Position numbers and translations under genes: made by a program. A stretch of 15,460 nt of DNA, from contig AWNW01000059.1 of the NCBI GenBank assembly GCA_000493945.1, forward strand, positions 1 to 15,460, in the 5' to 3' direction. Source of the stretch: Candidatus Hydrogenedens terephthalaticus JGI OTU-1 (lineage in GTDB: Bacteria > Hydrogenedentota > Hydrogenedentia > Hydrogenedentales > Hydrogenedentaceae). The notes under the pieces were generated by a model. It made no database searches and was not told the origin of the DNA. It was given only the letters and a program-made list of their open reading frames with translations. This document shows, in pieces, positions 14,256-15,460 of this stretch (positions within the stretch are counted from its first letter, which is position 1; each line of letters starts with the position of its first letter).

Positions 14256-15047
14256 TTAATATTCCTGACAACTGATAAAGAAGGATAACAATCCGAGATT
14301 AAAATGGTCTTTTTTAATATCAAGATATAAGTTATGACGAACTTGATAGATTCTTCCAACCAATTCTCCATGGTGAAAAATACCGGACTGTAAAATTCGA
14401 TATGTTTCATTACCATTTTCAAAAAGAGTAACTATATATGTAGAAATAAACAAAGAGAATCGCGGTTTAATATTCGCAATCTGTTTACTATCTCTGTAGA
14501 CATTGATTATTTTAGGTGCTTTTGAAGTAAACGCTATAGAGAACCAACTGCGTTTCCTAATAATTGAACTTACTTCATTCTCTAAGGCGTCTTTTACAAG
14601 CCAAACATGACCTTTTTTCTCAATAAAATACTGAATTTCCCCAGCACGATTCACACATGGGAATAATATACTTTCCTTTTCTTTCAGTGGGATAAGATAA
14701 AGTTCATGATTTTCAAAAGGGTCTGGTAAGTCTAATGTTTCCTCAGATGCAGAACCATGTGCCTCTGCCAGACATTTTCGCCAGCGTAGTTCACTAATTA
14801 ATGCCCTTCCTGTAAACAATATAAAACCTGATAACGCAATGAAAATTAAGATAAAGGTCCCTATATAAGAAAGTTGTTGATTTCCTAAAATTAATCCCCA
14901 GAAAGTTAATGAAAAAGCGAAGATAACACAGATACAGTAAATAAAGATACTGAGAGGACTGATGTGATACACTAACTTTGGAAGTGTAAAGTAACAAACA
15001 GCCCTTTCGTAATCACTTAAAAAATCATCCATTTCTATTCGTGGCAT
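14256..15047 (-). CDS. Two-helix membrane protein with beta-rich C-terminal domain, unknown function
   Basis: The 263 residues start with a short cytosolic segment. Two membrane helices follow (about 31-54 and 59-80), then an Arg/Trp-rich stretch, an acidic linker, and a C-terminal domain (about 135-262) of alternating beta strands: IEKKGHVWLVKDALENEV, IINVYRDSKQIANIKP, YIVTLFENG, YRILQSGIF and LVGRIYQV. This rhythm resembles the LURP-one/scramblase beta-barrel, but the likeness is only a pattern and I cannot name the family. ATG 15047 has AAGGA 12 nt upstream, a long spacing; ATG 15032 is an alternative start without a better site. It lies 20 bp after the ABC auxiliary lipoprotein gene, suggesting an operon and an envelope or lipid role (inference). 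Confidence 0.8.
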   Translation of the reverse strand: MPRIEMDDFLSDYERAVCYFTLPKLVYHISPLSIFIYCICVIFAFSLTFWGLILGNQQLSYIGTFILIFIALSGFILFTGRALISELRWRKCLAEAHGSASEETLDLPDPFENHELYLIPLKEKESILFPCVNRAGEIQYFIEKKGHVWLVKDALENEVSSIIRKRSWFSIAFTSKAPKIINVYRDSKQIANIKPRFSLFISTYIVTLFENGNETYRILQSGIFHHGELVGRIYQVRHNLYLDIKKDHFNLGLLSFFISCQEY

Positions 15048-15067
15048 GGATGAAAATAGTCCTTCTA

Positions 15068-15460
15068 TTAGGGTTTTTTAATATTTTTTGCATCTGCGTA
15101 TATTTTGTTTATCATTTCATCAACACATAAAGAAAAAGTTTTTACTAATTCCGGAACGCCTTTATTGGGGGATTCTTTTTCAATGGAATAAATTTTCTGG
15201 GCTAATACTTCCATGCTATTGGGATTTAAAAATTGGACAACAAGTTTGACATAAGCAACGGGAAAAGTAGATGTTTCCACCTCTTCAAAATTAAGCACAT
15301 CTATATGTAGATAATAATCTGGCAACTTTTTCTCAGATTGATAGCACAAAAAAGTCTGATTTACTTTATTGGTTATTAATTCCTCCAAACTGGAAGCCCA
15401 AAGATGGACAGAGTAATAATCCACCTGAACGGAATTTTTCCGAACCATTATCTCTTTTCT
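15068..15460 (-). CDS. ABC-type transport auxiliary lipoprotein component, C-terminal part (start outside window)
   Basis: The frame is open to the window edge (visible 130 residues, beginning RKEIMVRK), so the Met near 15448 is probably internal. The visible part matches the C-terminal half of the PqiC/ABC_trans_aux lipoprotein family, whose members attach to the outer membrane and work with MCE/Mla-type ABC lipid transporters. The shared pattern is VQVDYYSVHLWASSLEELI, then a YYLHIDVLNFE strand, a V.YVKLVVQFLNP strand, and a helical end (LVKTFSLCVDEMINKIYAD). The signal peptide and lipobox would lie upstream, outside the window. The genes before it on this strand, probably MCE/ABC genes, cannot be seen. 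The assignment rests on pattern recognition, without a search. Confidence 0.7.
   Translation of the reverse strand, partial: RKEIMVRKNSVQVDYYSVHLWASSLEELITNKVNQTFLCYQSEKKLPDYYLHIDVLNFEEVETSTFPVAYVKLVVQFLNPNSMEVLAQKIYSIEKESPNKGVPELVKTFSLCVDEMINKIYADAKNIKKP

Noticed and set aside
1..15460. CRISPR, tRNA, rRNA, transposase or phage genes
   Set aside because: I looked in all intergenic gaps and found no direct-repeat array, cloverleaf-like sequence or mobile-element gene.

Overview
This is an AT-rich, gene-dense bacterial chromosomal window with about fourteen supportable protein genes. I see no rRNA, tRNA, CRISPR array, insertion sequence or phage gene. Most genes are housekeeping genes (apt, a sigma-70 factor, stand-alone AICAR formyltransferase, rsmE, a HIT protein, aroE). 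They sit among large secreted or surface proteins built of Ig-like or carbohydrate-binding-like repeats, a Tat-exported GH109-type protein, a sodium:solute symporter and an ABC-transport auxiliary lipoprotein. The lipoprotein suggests a diderm cell. Many Gfo/Idh/MocA and Ig-like proteins together with low GC would suit a PVC/FCB-type or candidate-phylum lineage (Hydrogenedentota is one candidate), but this is inference from style, not a demonstrated placement.

Layout: (1) 3-3134 (+) is the C-terminal part of a very large Gly-rich, eight-Ig-domain, membrane-anchored surface protein whose start lies outside the window. (2) 4638-3242 (-) is a sigma factor followed 26 bp later by apt, a likely operon. 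(3) A 315-bp divergent spacer holds a perfect 10-bp inverted repeat and candidate promoters. (4) 4954-6066 (+) encodes a secreted protein with two copies of a domain resembling those attached to GH32 enzymes. It converges within 3 bp on purH (7200-6070, -). (5) 7292-9566 (+) is a run of rsmE, HIT, aroE and a small 66-aa protein. (6) 9739-11034 (+) holds an unusual PTS-EIIA/coiled-coil/zinc-ribbon fusion followed by a one-domain cyclic-nucleotide-binding protein. (7) 11143-12810 (+) is an SSS symporter with a 49-aa one-helix partner. (8) 15460-12881 (-) is a possible operon: a truncated ABC auxiliary lipoprotein, a two-helix membrane protein, and the Tat-exported GH109-type protein.

Functional themes are glycan handling at the cell surface (GH109-like, GH32-type domains, symporter), nucleotide metabolism (apt, purH) and regulation (sigma factor, EIIA fusion, cNMP sensor). 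The best leads for something undescribed are the EIIA-zinc-ribbon fusion with its cNMP-domain neighbour, the small symporter partner, the 66-aa protein with its own promoter, and the inverted repeat beside the sigma gene. Promoters are read by eye as sigma-70-like -35/-10 pairs and are tentative. The recurring TTG-17-TATxxT pattern makes several of them plausible.
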